From NCBI GenBank assembly GCA_030737835.1, contig JAUJYN010000012.1, positions 9,588,618 to 9,652,617 of the forward strand: DNA of 64,000 nucleotides. Direction: 5' to 3'. Source of the DNA: Acorus gramineus. Its lineage: Eukaryota > Streptophyta > Magnoliopsida > Acorales > Acoraceae. Positions 37,901-52,900 of this stretch are shown piece after piece (the stretch's first letter is position 1; every line of letters starts with the position of its first letter). The position numbers and the translations under genes were made by a program. The notes beneath the pieces are model-generated. The model was not told the origin of the DNA and ran no database searches. It worked only from the letters and a program-made list of their open reading frames with translations.

Positions 37901-40900
37901 TGAACCATCTCTTAGTGACAAGTCCCAAAACACACTCGGGCTTCATCGATTTCACTCGCGATTAATATTTTCTGGTCATCGCTTGTAACTTCCTCAAAAC
38001 TGCTTTAATTGCACTGATTTCTAGGTTGGTTGGGATTGATGGTTACAATAATTTGAGTATCGTCTAAGGAGGTTCAACCACGGCCGAAGTTTAGAATACT
38101 TGTGGCCATCTCTAGATAATATGGCTAACTAGACCCAAGGGTTAGAATAGATGTTGCTACCTCTGGGTGATGTGGCATGTTGGGTCTAATAGTTAAAATG
38201 CTTGTGGTCATCCTTAGGTGACAACCTACAAAGCACGGACACTTCCCCAGAGGCCTCGTACCCGTGTCGGACACGGCCGGACACATGTCGGACACGGCTG
38301 CCTCCATTTTGTCTGGACACGGCTCGGACACGGCCTAGCCAGTTTCAGCCTAAAAGTAAAAAGAAAAAGAAAAAGAAGGCCCAAACACAACCCACAAGCA
38401 TTTAACTAATTTAAAACAGCCTAGAACAACTCATTTAAACAAAATCTCTTTCTTAAGGTTAAAAAAATAGTGATTTAAAACAATGATTTATAAAAACAGT
38501 GGTTTATTGGTTTGAAACAATGATTTATAAAAACAGTGGTTTATTATTTAAAACAGTGATTTATTAGTTTATACAATTGGTTATAAATAGTGAATTAAAT
38601 TAAATGTGTTTGTTTATATAAAATAGTGATATATATGTATTTATTATATTAATTTATTTATCGCCGTGTCCTATCTGTACCCGTGTCCTATATTTTCAAA
38701 AATTGCCGTGTCGCTGTGTCACCATGTCCCGTGTCCGTGCTTCATAGGTGACAACTGGTTCAGATGTCTGATGATTAGAAAATATGTAGTTATCCCTGGG
38801 CGATATGCTCAATGGGGTACCAACGGTTAGTTGTTTCAGGACACTGAATGGCCTTCTATAGCATACTAGTAACCGCAATGCATCACCTTCTTAGATTTAC
38901 TAAATTGAATACAACAAATGACTAGATAGCAGAAATCCTAGAATCTCTAATCTTCAAGATGAAGTGAGGTTTACATAATCTAGTATCGAAGAATAATTGT
39001 AGTGACAAAAGAGATTTAAATTATCTATCGATGTTGGTTGGACGCTATTCAAGGAAGATGTATCTCAAAGATGCATGCCAATCAATTAAGGTTGTTCACA
39101 TTATGAAGCAGCAATGGGCATTTAATTTGAATTTCAGCACTGTAACTACATTATCTGAAATTTGGGCACTACTACATTATCTGAAATTTGAAAGTGAGAG
39201 AAGTTTGGGGAATCAAATTTTCAAGGCTCTCTCTGGCTCGTGTACCAAGACAGAACTCTTAGGAAGGTGTATAGAGCTAGGTGGGCCAGCGGGAACTCTA
39301 CTTGTATATTGTGAAATGGGGAGCCGGAGACAACTGAGCACTTATTGAGTAAATGTCTGATGGCGAGAGCACTTTAGATCATGCTCAGCAGAGCTACAAT
39401 CTTCAATGACATCCCGGACAACCTTGAGTAACTTTGGCAAGCAGACAAAATGCTTAAACAGAAGGCAGACAAAAGTAAAACGCGAAGATTTCTCAAGCAC
39501 TTGGTAAGGGAAAATGTGATCTTCAAAGGGATTCCACCAATTGTGGAAAGCATTTGGGAGTCCACTGAGAGGTTTATTAGGGAGTGGGGATTGTACATTA
39601 CTTGGGCGTCGAGGGTGGAATTTGTGAACTTGTGAACTGAGTATTGTGCATTGAGAAGTGAGTACAGTTTTGTTTTCTGAGCGGTGTCAATAGCTATCTC
39701 TACTACTAACACTGATTGGGGGTGATGTGGGTCTGATCTTGTGACAATGTTTCCCTAATGAATATATGAATTGTGATGGCTTGTCTACCTTATCTATATA
39801 ATGAAATGATAATATGCGGTTCGTGCGAACCACGTATATACATCCCTTATCGAGGTATATGCGTCGATAAAGAAAACATATAGTGTAGTAAGGTATATGC
39901 TTCAATGAGCTGATATATTTTCTTTATCAACGCATATACGGACATACCTCGATAAAGGATGTATATACGCGGTATGCACGGACCGCATATTATCATTTCA
40001 ATACACACACACACACACACACACCCCTTATCAAAATACATGCATCGATAAAGAATGCACATTGCCTGGTATATGTTTCAATGAGCTTATATGCTTTCCT
40101 TATCAACACATATACCTCGATAAGTGATGTATATACGTGGTTCGCACGGACCGTACCATATCACTACTCTAAAAAAGGCTTCCCCAAAGAAGCAATGCCC
40201 TTAATATGTGAAAATATTTTTCTGTACAATCAGCAGAAATCCTTTTCCAGATATTTCATTCTTTTTTCAAAACCACATATTTTAAAATAAAATTTTTTTA
40301 TTAAAAAGGAAGACGAGAGCCACATATTGCATCATAGATTACTTCCTACGAAGCTATTAATTTACAAAAGAAGATAAATCATGTGATAATAATATTAACA
40401 AACATGTACATAATTTTTATACGAAAGTAAGAAGTAATACATCCACTAACATAAACAATAAAAAGGCCAAAAATCATTCTGATAAAATACCAGACCTTTT
40501 AAAGCGTCACCACCTTCATTTCCGTAGAAAATACCACTAATACAACATCTTCTGAAAATCATTCTGTTCTCTGTGAGGGTCCCAGTTTTATCAGTTAGGA
40601 TATACTCAACCTGCCCCAGATCCTCGCTTATTGCGGTACTGCAAGAAGCAACAGATAACTCAGAATTCAAAACAAGAAAAAAAGATATCAAGGGTATACC
40701 TTAAAACAAAGATATTTTCTCACTTTGCCGCATGTGGAGGAGTGCCGGTCTCCAGATCATACATCTCCACATCCCAGTCAATAAACTTCGCATATAAACT
40801 CTTGACAAGATCTAAGGAAACCTGATATAAACTTAAATCTTAAAAAAATAAATTCAATTCAAGTTTAAGCTTGGAGAAAATGATATGTATTCCAAGGCAT

Positions 40901-43900
40901 ACTGGAGCAAAATAATCCCACTGAAGAAGAAAAGTAATATTTCACAGAATTGAAGAGTGTGAGGATCATAAAATCACATTGATCTACTATCTGCTATTTT
41001 AGATATATATGGATTGCAAGTTTGAATCAAGACTACAGTCTCATGGACCAAATATGAAACAAAAAGAGTTCAGATACACAAATTGAAGAGGTAAATAAAA
41101 ATGCAGAAAAAGAGCCAAAGGGGAGAATTCAATTGTTGAGGATATGGCCTATTCCCATTTTCAGCAGTGGATCCCATGCAATCAAAATTAACTATGAAAT
41201 GAGTTACATATAGATCTGGTTTTTGGACCAAGTTTTCACCTGTCAAATCTAAGCCATGCCAGAATTAAGATCAATTAAACCATTTAAACCCCAACTAAAC
41301 TCTAAATCACACAATTACGCAACTCAGGTGGATTGGATTAGGCCGGAGACCACGTAAACCTAAATCGAGGATGAACAGGTTCAATCACATACCTGACCGG
41401 AATTCAGATGCCAACCCGAGGATAACACAAACCTAACCCGATCAGATTCAATCACGTTCAGCCTGATGAATTTTAGAAAAAAGAAAACCCAACAAAATGT
41501 ACTCCCACCTCATGATGGTGCCACAACACAATAGTTGACCACAAACAAGCTCCTCAAGAAATGGAAGATCGCCTCTCTTCCTCCATGCCCTAGTCCCTAG
41601 ATCCTCGCCCGCAAATCACACCCCACGCAGAAGGCCAGGGTTGACCACCTCCACCACAAGTACGATGGGAAAGTTAAGCGGTTAAGAGTTCTGATTGGAG
41701 TAGGGTAGGAAGAGAGAACCTATTGATTTGAAATTTTATCCGGTTGGAAATCCACTGTTTGGAATTTAAATTTACATTTAATAGTGTTGATTTGTCTTAG
41801 TTTATGTTTGTTTTCATGCTTGAACCACTTTAACTTCAGCCCTGGTTGGATCAGGCAGGCGACCCAACTAGAATGGAAACCAAAAATTTGTTTAAACTGA
41901 AAAACAGGACGCGAACCCAACTTTTTTGGCCCAACCAGCCCAAACTTCGGGTCCAACTATTTAGGTTCAGGTTGGGTCAGATGCATGCACTCTAAAGAAA
42001 TTGGTCTGCAGGCAGTGCTGGTGATGGGGACCATAACAAAGACAGTGAGAAGCGGAAATATGAATGACACCAAACTACCAAAGTAATATAGCAAATCAAT
42101 CAAACACATGTTTGTAATACCAAAAAGGATGAAGGCAAAAACCAAATGAATGTCTATCAATGTACCTTTATTGATATGGGAATCATGATTGAGCACAACA
42201 GCTCAAAACGCAGAGGGATGACCAGAAGTTCGTACCAAGGTCCTTCAGATGGGTACAAGACATACCATTGCTGCAAATTGACAAAGTTAATTAGGTTTCT
42301 GAATATCAAAACCTAAAAATAATATAAAAAAATCAATACTACTATACATAAATGAATATGTATATATACTAGGAGAAGAAAATTCAAATACTTAGAAACA
42401 TCAATAACATAATAAATTCATCATTATAATCAATCTTAGTGATAGTCAAATAGGACAGGAAAATTAAAGAAAATCAACCTTCAAATTTCAAAGACGAAAA
42501 TGAGATCTAAAGAGCATGAAAAACAGACACCAAGACAAAAAACAGTAATCCGTATAAATCCATGTTCATTTAAGAAAATCATGTATTGAAAAAGCATGAA
42601 ACACATATAGAGACATCTCTCCCAATTGATTGATAAGAAATGGACAGACAAGTCCAAGCTTGAACCCAGAAAGTAGCAAATCCATGGGGCATGTGGTAAA
42701 ACTGAACCTCCAAAACATCAATAGCCCAGTTACAGGATACTAGACATTTTTTTGGAAGAAAATATGTGTAAATCTAATTTCAAAAAACCTCCGAAAAAAG
42801 GAGATGAGGAATCTCCTTGTAACATAAGAAAGAAAAAGGAAAATAAAAAGATTAAACCAAGCTAAATAAAACTATCCTCTCTCCCAACCATCGCCCATAA
42901 TTGATCTAGGCGAAGGCTCCTCCAAAATGAATTTTAATTTACCATAGGGCATGCAGGGAATATACATCTATCCCATTACAGTGAAGAGTTCTTCTGAAAC
43001 TGTGCTCATGGAGCAGCTGGAAGGCAATTAGCAACTGATTTTCAATTTCCCAATGGACCAAGTACTATTGATTGGAAGCCACTCCATATGTGTATTGCAA
43101 CTGGCCAGGAAGCTCGGTTGTGGACCTTGGAGGCTAACCAATTTGTTCTGGCATCACACTGGTGAGATCCATCCCATTTCTTCATCAGTCATGTAAATCT
43201 ATGTGCTAACGGAGAGCAGCAAGTGCATTATGGTGTTCTAATGAGAATTGGGGAACCTTTTCTTCTTCAACATTCTATTCTGTTATTTCTATCTTTCATT
43301 ATTTATTTATTCACGTCCATATTTTAGAAAGTGTTCTCTAAATTGTATGGTTTCCAGTTACATTGAAAAACTAAATATAAATTAATTGTGCATAAGCATT
43401 AAAATGAGAAAAAAATAATTTGTTCCTTCTATTGAAATGTGGGCATTAAATTAATATCTGGAACTAACAAAATCTCAGCATAAATCTCATAATCCATAAG
43501 GCTGACCACAAATATATAAGATACGAATTGTTGGTTCAGTTAGATGGTTATTGACATACCAATCACATGCATGGTACTCAAAGGGAAAAGCACATCAAGT
43601 AAATTGACCTCCAAAATCATTCTTAGAACACAACATACATAAACATGAGAACCTCTAAATAAATGCAAGGATATGAACAGTAAAATAAGAAATATCATCT
43701 TATAAAACCAGCACGATATAAAGAACAAGAGCATTAAAACCCATGAGCACAAGTGTTCAAATTGTCACATTAGTACAATAGCAATGTCAACAACAAACCT
43801 TACGGGCTTCAGTATCCTTCCAGACATTACCCGCAATGCCCAACACAATAACGACAACGATTTGGAACAGAAAAATTGCACCAGTCAATTTGTCGATCAT

Positions 43901-46900
43901 TGCATCTACGGCAGTAAGTTTTGGTTCCGGTATGCCCCTACTCATGCCCAACTTAGTTTCATTACCTGAAAATGAGGATAGAATGAGAACAATTTGAGAA
44001 AATTGACAACAAAATCCAGCATATTCGCCTAAATCTGGATTTATATAATGCATTCTTTGACATTTGATTGAATGGTTTTTTTATCTTGGATTGATCTCAG
44101 CACTCATCTATTTGATAAATGGCCCATACTCATCCTGGCACTCCTTTTGTGATGCACGTGTAATGTCTAAATGGACAGTCCCAGCATAAATAAATCTAAT
44201 ATGTAGAAAAAATGAAAATCTTTAATCGTCTTACATTTTAATACTTGTTTCAAAATTCTCTCTTCTATATTTTTGGTGCAATGGATTGGAATAAAAAAAA
44301 TGAAGTTCTTTTCTCTTTGCTCTTCACTAAGTAGGTCCATGAAAGTTTATGTTTATTGTTTGAACCTGCGATAAAATAGTTTTCCCTTGGCCAATTCAAA
44401 ATTAATATAGTTGAAATTCAACAGACTTTATCATTTGTAAAAATAAATCTGTTGTGTTCAAATAGATTTTAAAATCTGTCATCCTCATAGAAAATTTAAA
44501 GATCCCATTTTGTTCAGAGACGAACCCAAATAAGAATACCAGGAAAGAAATCTCTCATTTATCCTGTTTGGGTGCAAAACATGATATTAAATTAAGGTTT
44601 ATCACTAACCATTTCAACCTAGATAACCTTCAAAAATTATTTTAGTATGCAATCACCCAATTTGTACTAGTTTTGTTTTTTAAAACAGGATCAAGGCTAT
44701 CATATTACTTAAATAGTGTCCATCATATAAAAAGAGATGAGAAATCTCCAAAGAACAAAAAGAAAATACAGAGAAGACAAAATAAACAAAAGGAAGGCAA
44801 GAAGAACCCAAACATAGGAAGGACCCTCATAAACACCCCTTAATGAGTGTAAGCTCCATTTTTTCCAAAGATCTTCTGTAATTGTTGATGTCAATTCTTC
44901 TCAAGGAGGACAATGACCCACGCACGAAGGGATGCAGCAATTGCTGCCCAAATATTCTCCACAAACCCTTTTTCTTTAAAAAAGTTGTTCATTATGTGCA
45001 AGCCATATAACCCAACAAACTGCATGAGGGATAAGAGCCAAGAATTTCGCTATATTGCTTCGATCTCCCCTTTTCTTTCTTTTCCAAAACCAATCCCACA
45101 AGTTAGTTAAAATTTTGAAGTCACATCGTGCCTTTAGAGCAAATCCACTTTGTGCCAAATGCTTGCACTAAGCGGACATACAAAGAATAGATGATCTCTT
45201 CTTTATTCCCCAACCCCACAAAATTCAGAAGTAATGTCACCATCAAATGTCACGATCGCTACCCCATTTCAAACGATTAGTCTTAGTAAGGATCTGTCTT
45301 GCAAATGCAAACACATGATACATCGAATTTTCAAGAGAAATGACAACCCATATTTGTTGAGAGAATTGTGCTGTAGGGATGTTGCATGAGGGAATCAGGT
45401 TAAGCTTCCTACATAGGAAGACTTCATGGAAAAGCCAAATTGAAGTGATTGTTTCCATTGAGCCATATTATCTTCTTCATGATCCAAAATCACTCCTTGT
45501 AGTAATGCTAAAAGAGAAGTAACCTCTACCATGTCAACTTTGTTCCAATGAATCCGCGGGCAGCAAATAAAAGAATTATCTCCACAAATAAAGAAGGCCA
45601 CATATTAAATCACCTTTGTTTGTCAGCACCCTACAGAGATTCAGAAATGGAGATGCCGAAGAGGAACCGTGAAGACATGTTTGAATAATCGTCATGCCAT
45701 TGCCAGTTTGAAAACAAGCTCTTTCTTCACATGATTAATATATCTTTCTTCACTTGGCTCAATGTATAATCTATTGCATCTCCTATAATATTTTTCATGA
45801 ATAGCCCTTCCCCACAACTCCACAAGGGTTCCAAGTCCACAAGAAGTATCCACAACCATTTTCCTAAAAGAGCTCGATTCATATTTTGTAAACAAAGAAC
45901 TCCTAATCTGCCTTCCTCCTTGCTACAATATACATGATCCCATTTGGCTAAATAAACCCCCCTTCCACTTTCCTTGTTGCCAACCCAAAAAAATATTCGT
46001 TGAATGGTCTCAATCTTCTTGAGGATCACAATTAGCACCTTGAATATGGAGAAGAGATAGAGTGGGGGAACAGAAAGAAACTGCCTTTAAAAGTACAAGA
46101 CGACCGTTCAAAATTAACCTCTTATCAAGATTTTGAATAAGAGGCTCCCAATCTCCCTTCCTTAAGCCTCCCTTGTGAAGCCTGAGGCATAGGAAAGCAC
46201 ATGATCAGGAAACCCATTCTTCTTAAGTGAGCTCTTCAATCCAAAGGTCATCTCAAAGCATATGATGACGAACTTCAAATCTTCCAATTTTCTTTCTGAT
46301 CATCATAAAATAGATTAGTGTCATCCACATATCGTATGTGAAAGATGCGAGCACATTCCACTTCAATCGCCAGTCCTCTAATCCCTCCATGTGAAACCAC
46401 TTGAACGTCAAACTACATAACACATTAGTGAGAAGAATGGAGATAATATGCAATAGAGGGTCCCCTTGATGAAGTTCTTTCCCCATGTTTATTCCATTGC
46501 TTTTCCATTGACGATGATCAATAAGTGAACCATACTAATGCACAGCCGTCTCATCCACCTTACCAAGAATCCTTAGTCTTCCAAAAGTTGCCAAAGAAAA
46601 TACTTCCTTATGGAATCACAGAGCTTCTCAAAGTCGAGCTGATAAAGTAGGCCCCTCGTTTTGTCTTTGTGATGTGCCACCAAAAACTCATGAGAAGAAG
46701 GATACACCATGAATAAAAACCAATTTGCAATCTTCCACCAAGGAACCAATCATATCTTTAAGTTGACAAGCTAGTACTTTGGTATGATGTTGTACACTCC
46801 ATTGAGGAGACTAATTGGGTCACAACACCCCAAGTTTTTGGCTCCACTTGAATGAGGGATTAAATAAATGAAAGTGAAAGCGAGACAATCACAACCTTGC

Positions 46901-49900
46901 CTACCATAAAAAAAAAAAAGCTCATCATACACAAATTGACCTTATTCTTATCCCAAATCAGATTTGACCTTATCCCAAATAGCTCATCATACACAAATTG
47001 CCTACCTATTTCCCATTTGAATAGCTATCTCGATTTGACCTTATTCCAAATCAGATTGGGGCAAAAAGTTCAAAATAATAGTACTATGGGGAAGGAATGA
47101 AGATACTGGAAAGTCACCCGTGCTAGTCAACGTTAGAGAAGATAAAATATGGACCATCTTGTAAACATTCATCTTTGCAATACATAGTGTGGATAAATTG
47201 TAAAGTGTGTATATATATGTATATTGTAAAAAAATAGTGCCCTCCGGGGTTTGATCCCCTCACCTCCTTTTTGGATAGGGGGTGCTCACTGGCTAACTAT
47301 TGAGCATGTGTTTCAAAATACTAAGAGAAAAAAGGAAGAAGGTAGCGTTTGGAAACAATTAGAGGGAGATTCTACTTGTGGAAACAAATCAGACCTGCTT
47401 TGATTGTTTACAGTGCTCCCTTAGCCTTTTTTTTCGAAGAAGAGACCCAAGTAACTCTGCTTTATTTACCTAAAAGGCTTGTAAAACTGATTCTAAAAAA
47501 TGCATTTCTTCCATTACTTCCAAGCCTCAATTGTGGTATAATTATCACCAAGCACTACCTAAGTTCCCATTTTTAAAACAGGCTCCTTTTCACCAGCTTT
47601 TTCCAGAAAAACAGATTTTGAAAAATTTTTGGTAAATTGATCTTGAAGAAGTAGAATCTGAAAATAATCAATTCCAAGGATACAAAGCTAGATAAAATCA
47701 GTCTTCTTTTTCGGAATGAAGATAAAATCAGACTTAACAGATCTGAATTGCGATGGATATCTAGTGTAATGGTGAAACTGCCAATATCAAAATTGCAAAC
47801 TTTCTTATCAGTGCTCTATGGTGAGTAACACTTTGGTTCAATAAGAAAGCTTAGAAATATTCTTGAATGTTGATTCATGATTCTAGAAGAATGACAACTT
47901 GCCCGTATAAACAGCAACTCCACATGCCCACTCTGTATTTCGCAGATAACACGATTGAAGTAGAGTATTGTTAATGGACAAAGGGCATAAATCATTGTCA
48001 ATAAATGGAGGAAACAATCTCAAGTTTGCATCAACTCTTCTAATGTCCTTATCTGGGTTGGGGCACTCAATGACACCCTGTCCACAGAACACAATACAAA
48101 AGAATGAAATTACGAATAAGGTATAGAGTACAAAACTTTCAAGTGTACAAACCCAAAAAAGAAGAAAAAAAATTACCTTAATTTTGTGCAATAGCTCAGG
48201 AGCCAACCCGATGCAAGCAGAGGATATCATCCTTGTTTTTAGGTCAGTTTCACCATCCAAAGCAGCAGTCTGCAAATAAGGTGAACAAAATAGCATCAAG
48301 AAGCAGCATGCCTTTTCCATTAGCATTATCTTGCATCACATAGCATCACAAGAAATACAGCTATGACAAAATAGAACTATGTGCTCTTTTTGGTATTGAG
48401 AATAATAAACAGACAACTTGGGATAAGAACAAAAGGCCTCTTTTCACAACCCAAATTCACAACTGAACTACATTCTTTCCATTAAGCGTTTATTATTTGA
48501 GAACATGTTAGCTATTTCATTTGCAGTTTCCTTAACATGTAAGAACATGCGAGACATTTTTCAAATTGTTTTTATAAATTTCATCGTGGTGCAACACCAA
48601 CCATACAGTACAGACTGATGATCCAGAATCCAGATATAGAAAAATTGGATTATTTAGGAACCAAACTGAACTGATAAAATTAGATAATGGATGATCACTG
48701 ATAAGACCTCCATAGTGAATCAATCTTATGACAGATTGGTAGAATTAATTGAATTATGGAGATGATTCAGATCCACATCGTTCATTAAATAATTTAAAAC
48801 TTCCAAGCCATTTGCAACCATTCCTCTGAACAGTCTAAAACTATCTTTCTTGATCACATAAAAATTCTTTGAAAATTTGAAATCCTTACATATAGAGGTA
48901 CAAACATTAATCAGCCACCACAAGCACCGGCCTGATATTTAATTTTCCTAATACCACCAAAATTTACAATAATAAATAATGAACTTTTTTTGAAGATATT
49001 AATAAAAACTATTCAAAGAAGCCAATAACTCAAAATGAATACACAAAACAACAAATGAGTGAACGAGTCCACAAATGCCCACAGCAATGAAAAAAAATAA
49101 AAATTGAAGCCCTGAACTGGGATTTGTTGTAGTAGTAGTTAAGGAGATTGTTGATGTAAAATGAACTGTTGTGGTATATAGTAGTAAAAGAATGCATTCC
49201 TACGGATTATTATAGGTTGGAAGTGACTGTAAGAGGGAGGACAAGGATGTGTCAGACTTGGGGGGCGGATGTGGTGATGGAGGAGGTGGTATATACTATA
49301 TATGCTGGGAAAAGAGTGGACACTGTTTCTTAAAAGAGTAAGTGGTTGTATAATTCATCACCGGCATTATTTTCCCTCAACATTTCCGGGGTGATGCTTG
49401 ACGAGGAGGATACAATTCAATACAGCTCCACTCGTGGAGATCACATCATCATTTGGTGTCCTGTAGAGATTTGGTTGTGTGGAGCAGATGAGCAGAGTCT
49501 CTTTTAGCAGTGCTTCATGAGGTGCATCTTGACTTTTAGACATTACGGATTCAGTGTTTTGCTAAGCAGCCCCCGGGAATGGGTTCTCAATCAATTCTTC
49601 TATAATCATCACAATCTGCATTCTCTAGTAGAGACAGGCAGATCAGATTGCAAGAAAAGTATCGAGTGTACACACTCCATTGAAAGTAAGATGCCTCATG
49701 TGGTTGCTTTCAAAAAACAAGATGTCCACTAAAATAACAGAAACAAGTGGGCCAATGATGGCAATGTGCTTTGCGTGGAAAGAGAGAAGATTCAAAAGTG
49801 AATCTTTTCTTTAATTTCGTAAATAGAACGGTGTGGGTCTGTGGGATAAATGATGCAAATAAGGATGATTTAAACAAATAGCATTCAGCAATTCAGATGG

Positions 49901-52900
49901 TCCAGGACTGCAGTTTAAAGAAAACTAAATAATATTCAAATTTCAAATTTAAATTTAGAATTCAAAATTCAAAATCAAATTTTAAATTCAAAATTCAAAT
50001 TTGAATGCAAATTCAAATTGAATTGAGTCAAGGACTTTGATGAGGGAGTTGTGCAAGGAAAGGGTTAAGAAGACTTCTTAAAATTATTTGTAAATCTCTC
50101 CAGAAGAATTCAACTAGTACCTCAAAATATGGGATTTGTAAGCACTTACAAGGCCTATAAAAACTCCCCCCATTCAGTCCAAAAAGAAACCAGATTTGAA
50201 AATAATTTTATGTTTGGTATTGGTGAAGCTTGTGAGCTCCCAATTTATCTATTGTTTGTACTTCAATGTCACTAAGAGAGTGGATTTTTTATTTCATTGA
50301 GAATGTTCTTCCCAATACAATTTCAATTTGCATCATCTGGTATCAGAATTTGCATTCTGATTCTTAGCGAATATTGCTGAGCCGTCTAACAAACCTAAGG
50401 CTGGTTGTAATCAGAGGGTTTTGATTCTAGTATTGCTTTGATCCCATGATCCTATCTCAAGAAAAGAAGCTTAACCAACTGAAGATGAAAGTGAAGAAGC
50501 TTACTCGCGAAGTGGAGCACCTCAACCAAGTCGACAGCTCAGGGGTAGATGTCCTCAAATCAAATACTTCTTGTGGGAAGACTTTGAGACTCAAAGACAA
50601 AGCGAGGATAGATGTGATGCACCAGAGAACTCCATTGTTCCTTTGAAATTGACCACAATCGAAGACTTTCAAAGGTATGACGAAATCATTCCCACATACT
50701 TCATCAGAAACGAACCAGTTGGAACCAGGAGTGAGAATTTTTCTCATACTTTGATGAGTCTGTCGAAAATGATTCATGATATGTGGAAGATTCCAAACCC
50801 AAGGTGATTCAAAGTACAAAAAATCCTACTTCTTGGATTCAGAGTATTTGGAAAAGTCCACATTTAAAGAAACCTCTATGAAAGAACTCGCCATATAACC
50901 ACACATCAAAAGCTGTCGATGGAGATGAAGAATGTTTCAATTACCCGAATGCATCAACATGGGGGTCGACGTACATTGCAAACAACGACGATGGCATGTT
51001 TGATCCAAGCAGATACAAACGTCCGAGTTAGAGGATGAGTGATGCAAATAAGGATGATATCTAAACAAATAGTATTGGGGAGGGGGTTAGATCCACCCCT
51101 TAAAATTGAAACCTCATCCCCTACTTTTGTCTTTTTCGAGTTCTAGGCAATTTCTAAATGTGCAACAATGTGCAAATGGTACAAGAAGAGGAGGCAAAAG
51201 AGTATCTCAATACTAATGATAAATTTCTCGCATTCATTACACATGCAGTGTGTGGGAGAAATTGGTTTTCACGCAACAGTCGTATCTTCAAAGGCATGAT
51301 GGTTTACATGAGAATATTTGGACAAGAATCACACCTCCATAGTGAGATTTGGTTAATAAAATTTCAATAGGGGGAGAGGGTTTGCAGGTAGGGATAAAAA
51401 GTATTTGTTGTTGTTGAAAACCTATGGTTGCAATTCTGGGTTTGGGGTTGTCAATTTCCTTCTCAGAGATGTTTTATATTATTTAGTTAACATTACGGTT
51501 ATAATTAGGTTATCATCGTTGTTTCCAACTATTTATGTGCAGCCGCACATGCCGTATGTGTGACGGCGAGAGCTGTAATGAGCATGTGAGTACATGATAT
51601 GCCATGTACATTTTGTGTGGCCACACATGCCACATATGAGGCATGTGCGGCCCATGTTGGCCACATTTTTTACATTTTGCACTAGGCCGTTTGTACAGAC
51701 TCAAGGTGAAAATGAAACCTCCATTCAGACAGTCTGTTCAGACATTTTTCAAAAAACTAGTCGTTTTTTACCATTTATAGCCGTTATTACCCGCTTTTAT
51801 CCTATTAAAAAGGGAGTGAATCATCTTCAATCACGCACACACACAATTACCTTTCATCTATTCTCTCAAAGATCTTATATTCTCTATATCTTTTAAGCTC
51901 TCTAGCAATCTCTGCTCTTGCAAGTGGTGAAATCATTTTGAATTAAGTTTTTTTGAGTTTCTTAAAGTGGTTCTTGAAGATTTGAAGGCAACTAGAGTTC
52001 ATTCTATATTCATTGAAGACCTTTAGAAATCTTTGAATCTACTTGATGGAAGCTGTTTCAAAGACATTTTCATACCCGAGTCCTTGGGAAAACCTGATCT
52101 AAAAGTCATGACTATCAAATACTCATCTAATCCTTCCCATCAAGCATTACGACACGGTAGCGCTTGACGAAGTGATCCATGGATTGTGATTTTCATGCAG
52201 TTGAAGCTGATCTTCCAAGTCCTTCGAATGCTTCCTGCTACAAATTGTTTCACAAAATGTAACTCAAGCATTTTAAAGTCTATGATGATCCAACGGGGAG
52301 GCAAATAAACAATAGAAGAGCCCGCCCTCAAGCTTGAGGGACACATTCAACACAATAGGTTGTCATGGTGATCATAGTGTTATCAAGTAGTAAATGTGAA
52401 TATATGACTCATCAGGTCTGTGGATCCATCAAAAGCACGAAACTTTGACGATAAAAGCTCCTTGGCAACTCGGCTCTGAGAAATTCATAAGTAATTATAT
52501 ATTTAAATCCCCACCTGACCTTGGAAACCACATCAATGTTATTATGTCATAGGGGTCAAGGAGAGGAAAAACTCCAGCGCTAGATTTAAAGAGCCTATCA
52601 TATTCCAGTGCAGCCTGTAGTGTGGAGGAGGATGCTCGTCATTTGACGTTGGTGAGGATGAAAGGCTTCGCCTATTTGTGTGGCGATCTGAACCGCTAGG
52701 TGAAGGAATTTTGGAGGGACTCTGCTGGCATCTGTGACGACTGCCATCCCTTGGAGAAGCCAACCTCCCGAATGACCTCCAAGTCCAAGCATTGCAGTGT
52801 TCGTCTGAGGAGGGTGGTGAGGGGTCGACGAAGATCAACGGCCTCTGCAGAATGCAGATGACTGATGAACACCCATCTAGGGTATCATTCCAAAACCAAA

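Noticed and set aside
47895-47903. GT donor (CAA|GTTGTC) for ALA2 intron 5
   Set aside because: Joining it to the conserved exon 6 start makes an in-frame stop; the GC donor gives the conserved YTGNETKLG.
52542-52838. 98-codon minus-strand open frame, serine/proline-rich
   Set aside because: No domain, overlapping frames of similar quality, and surroundings that look like decayed repeat.
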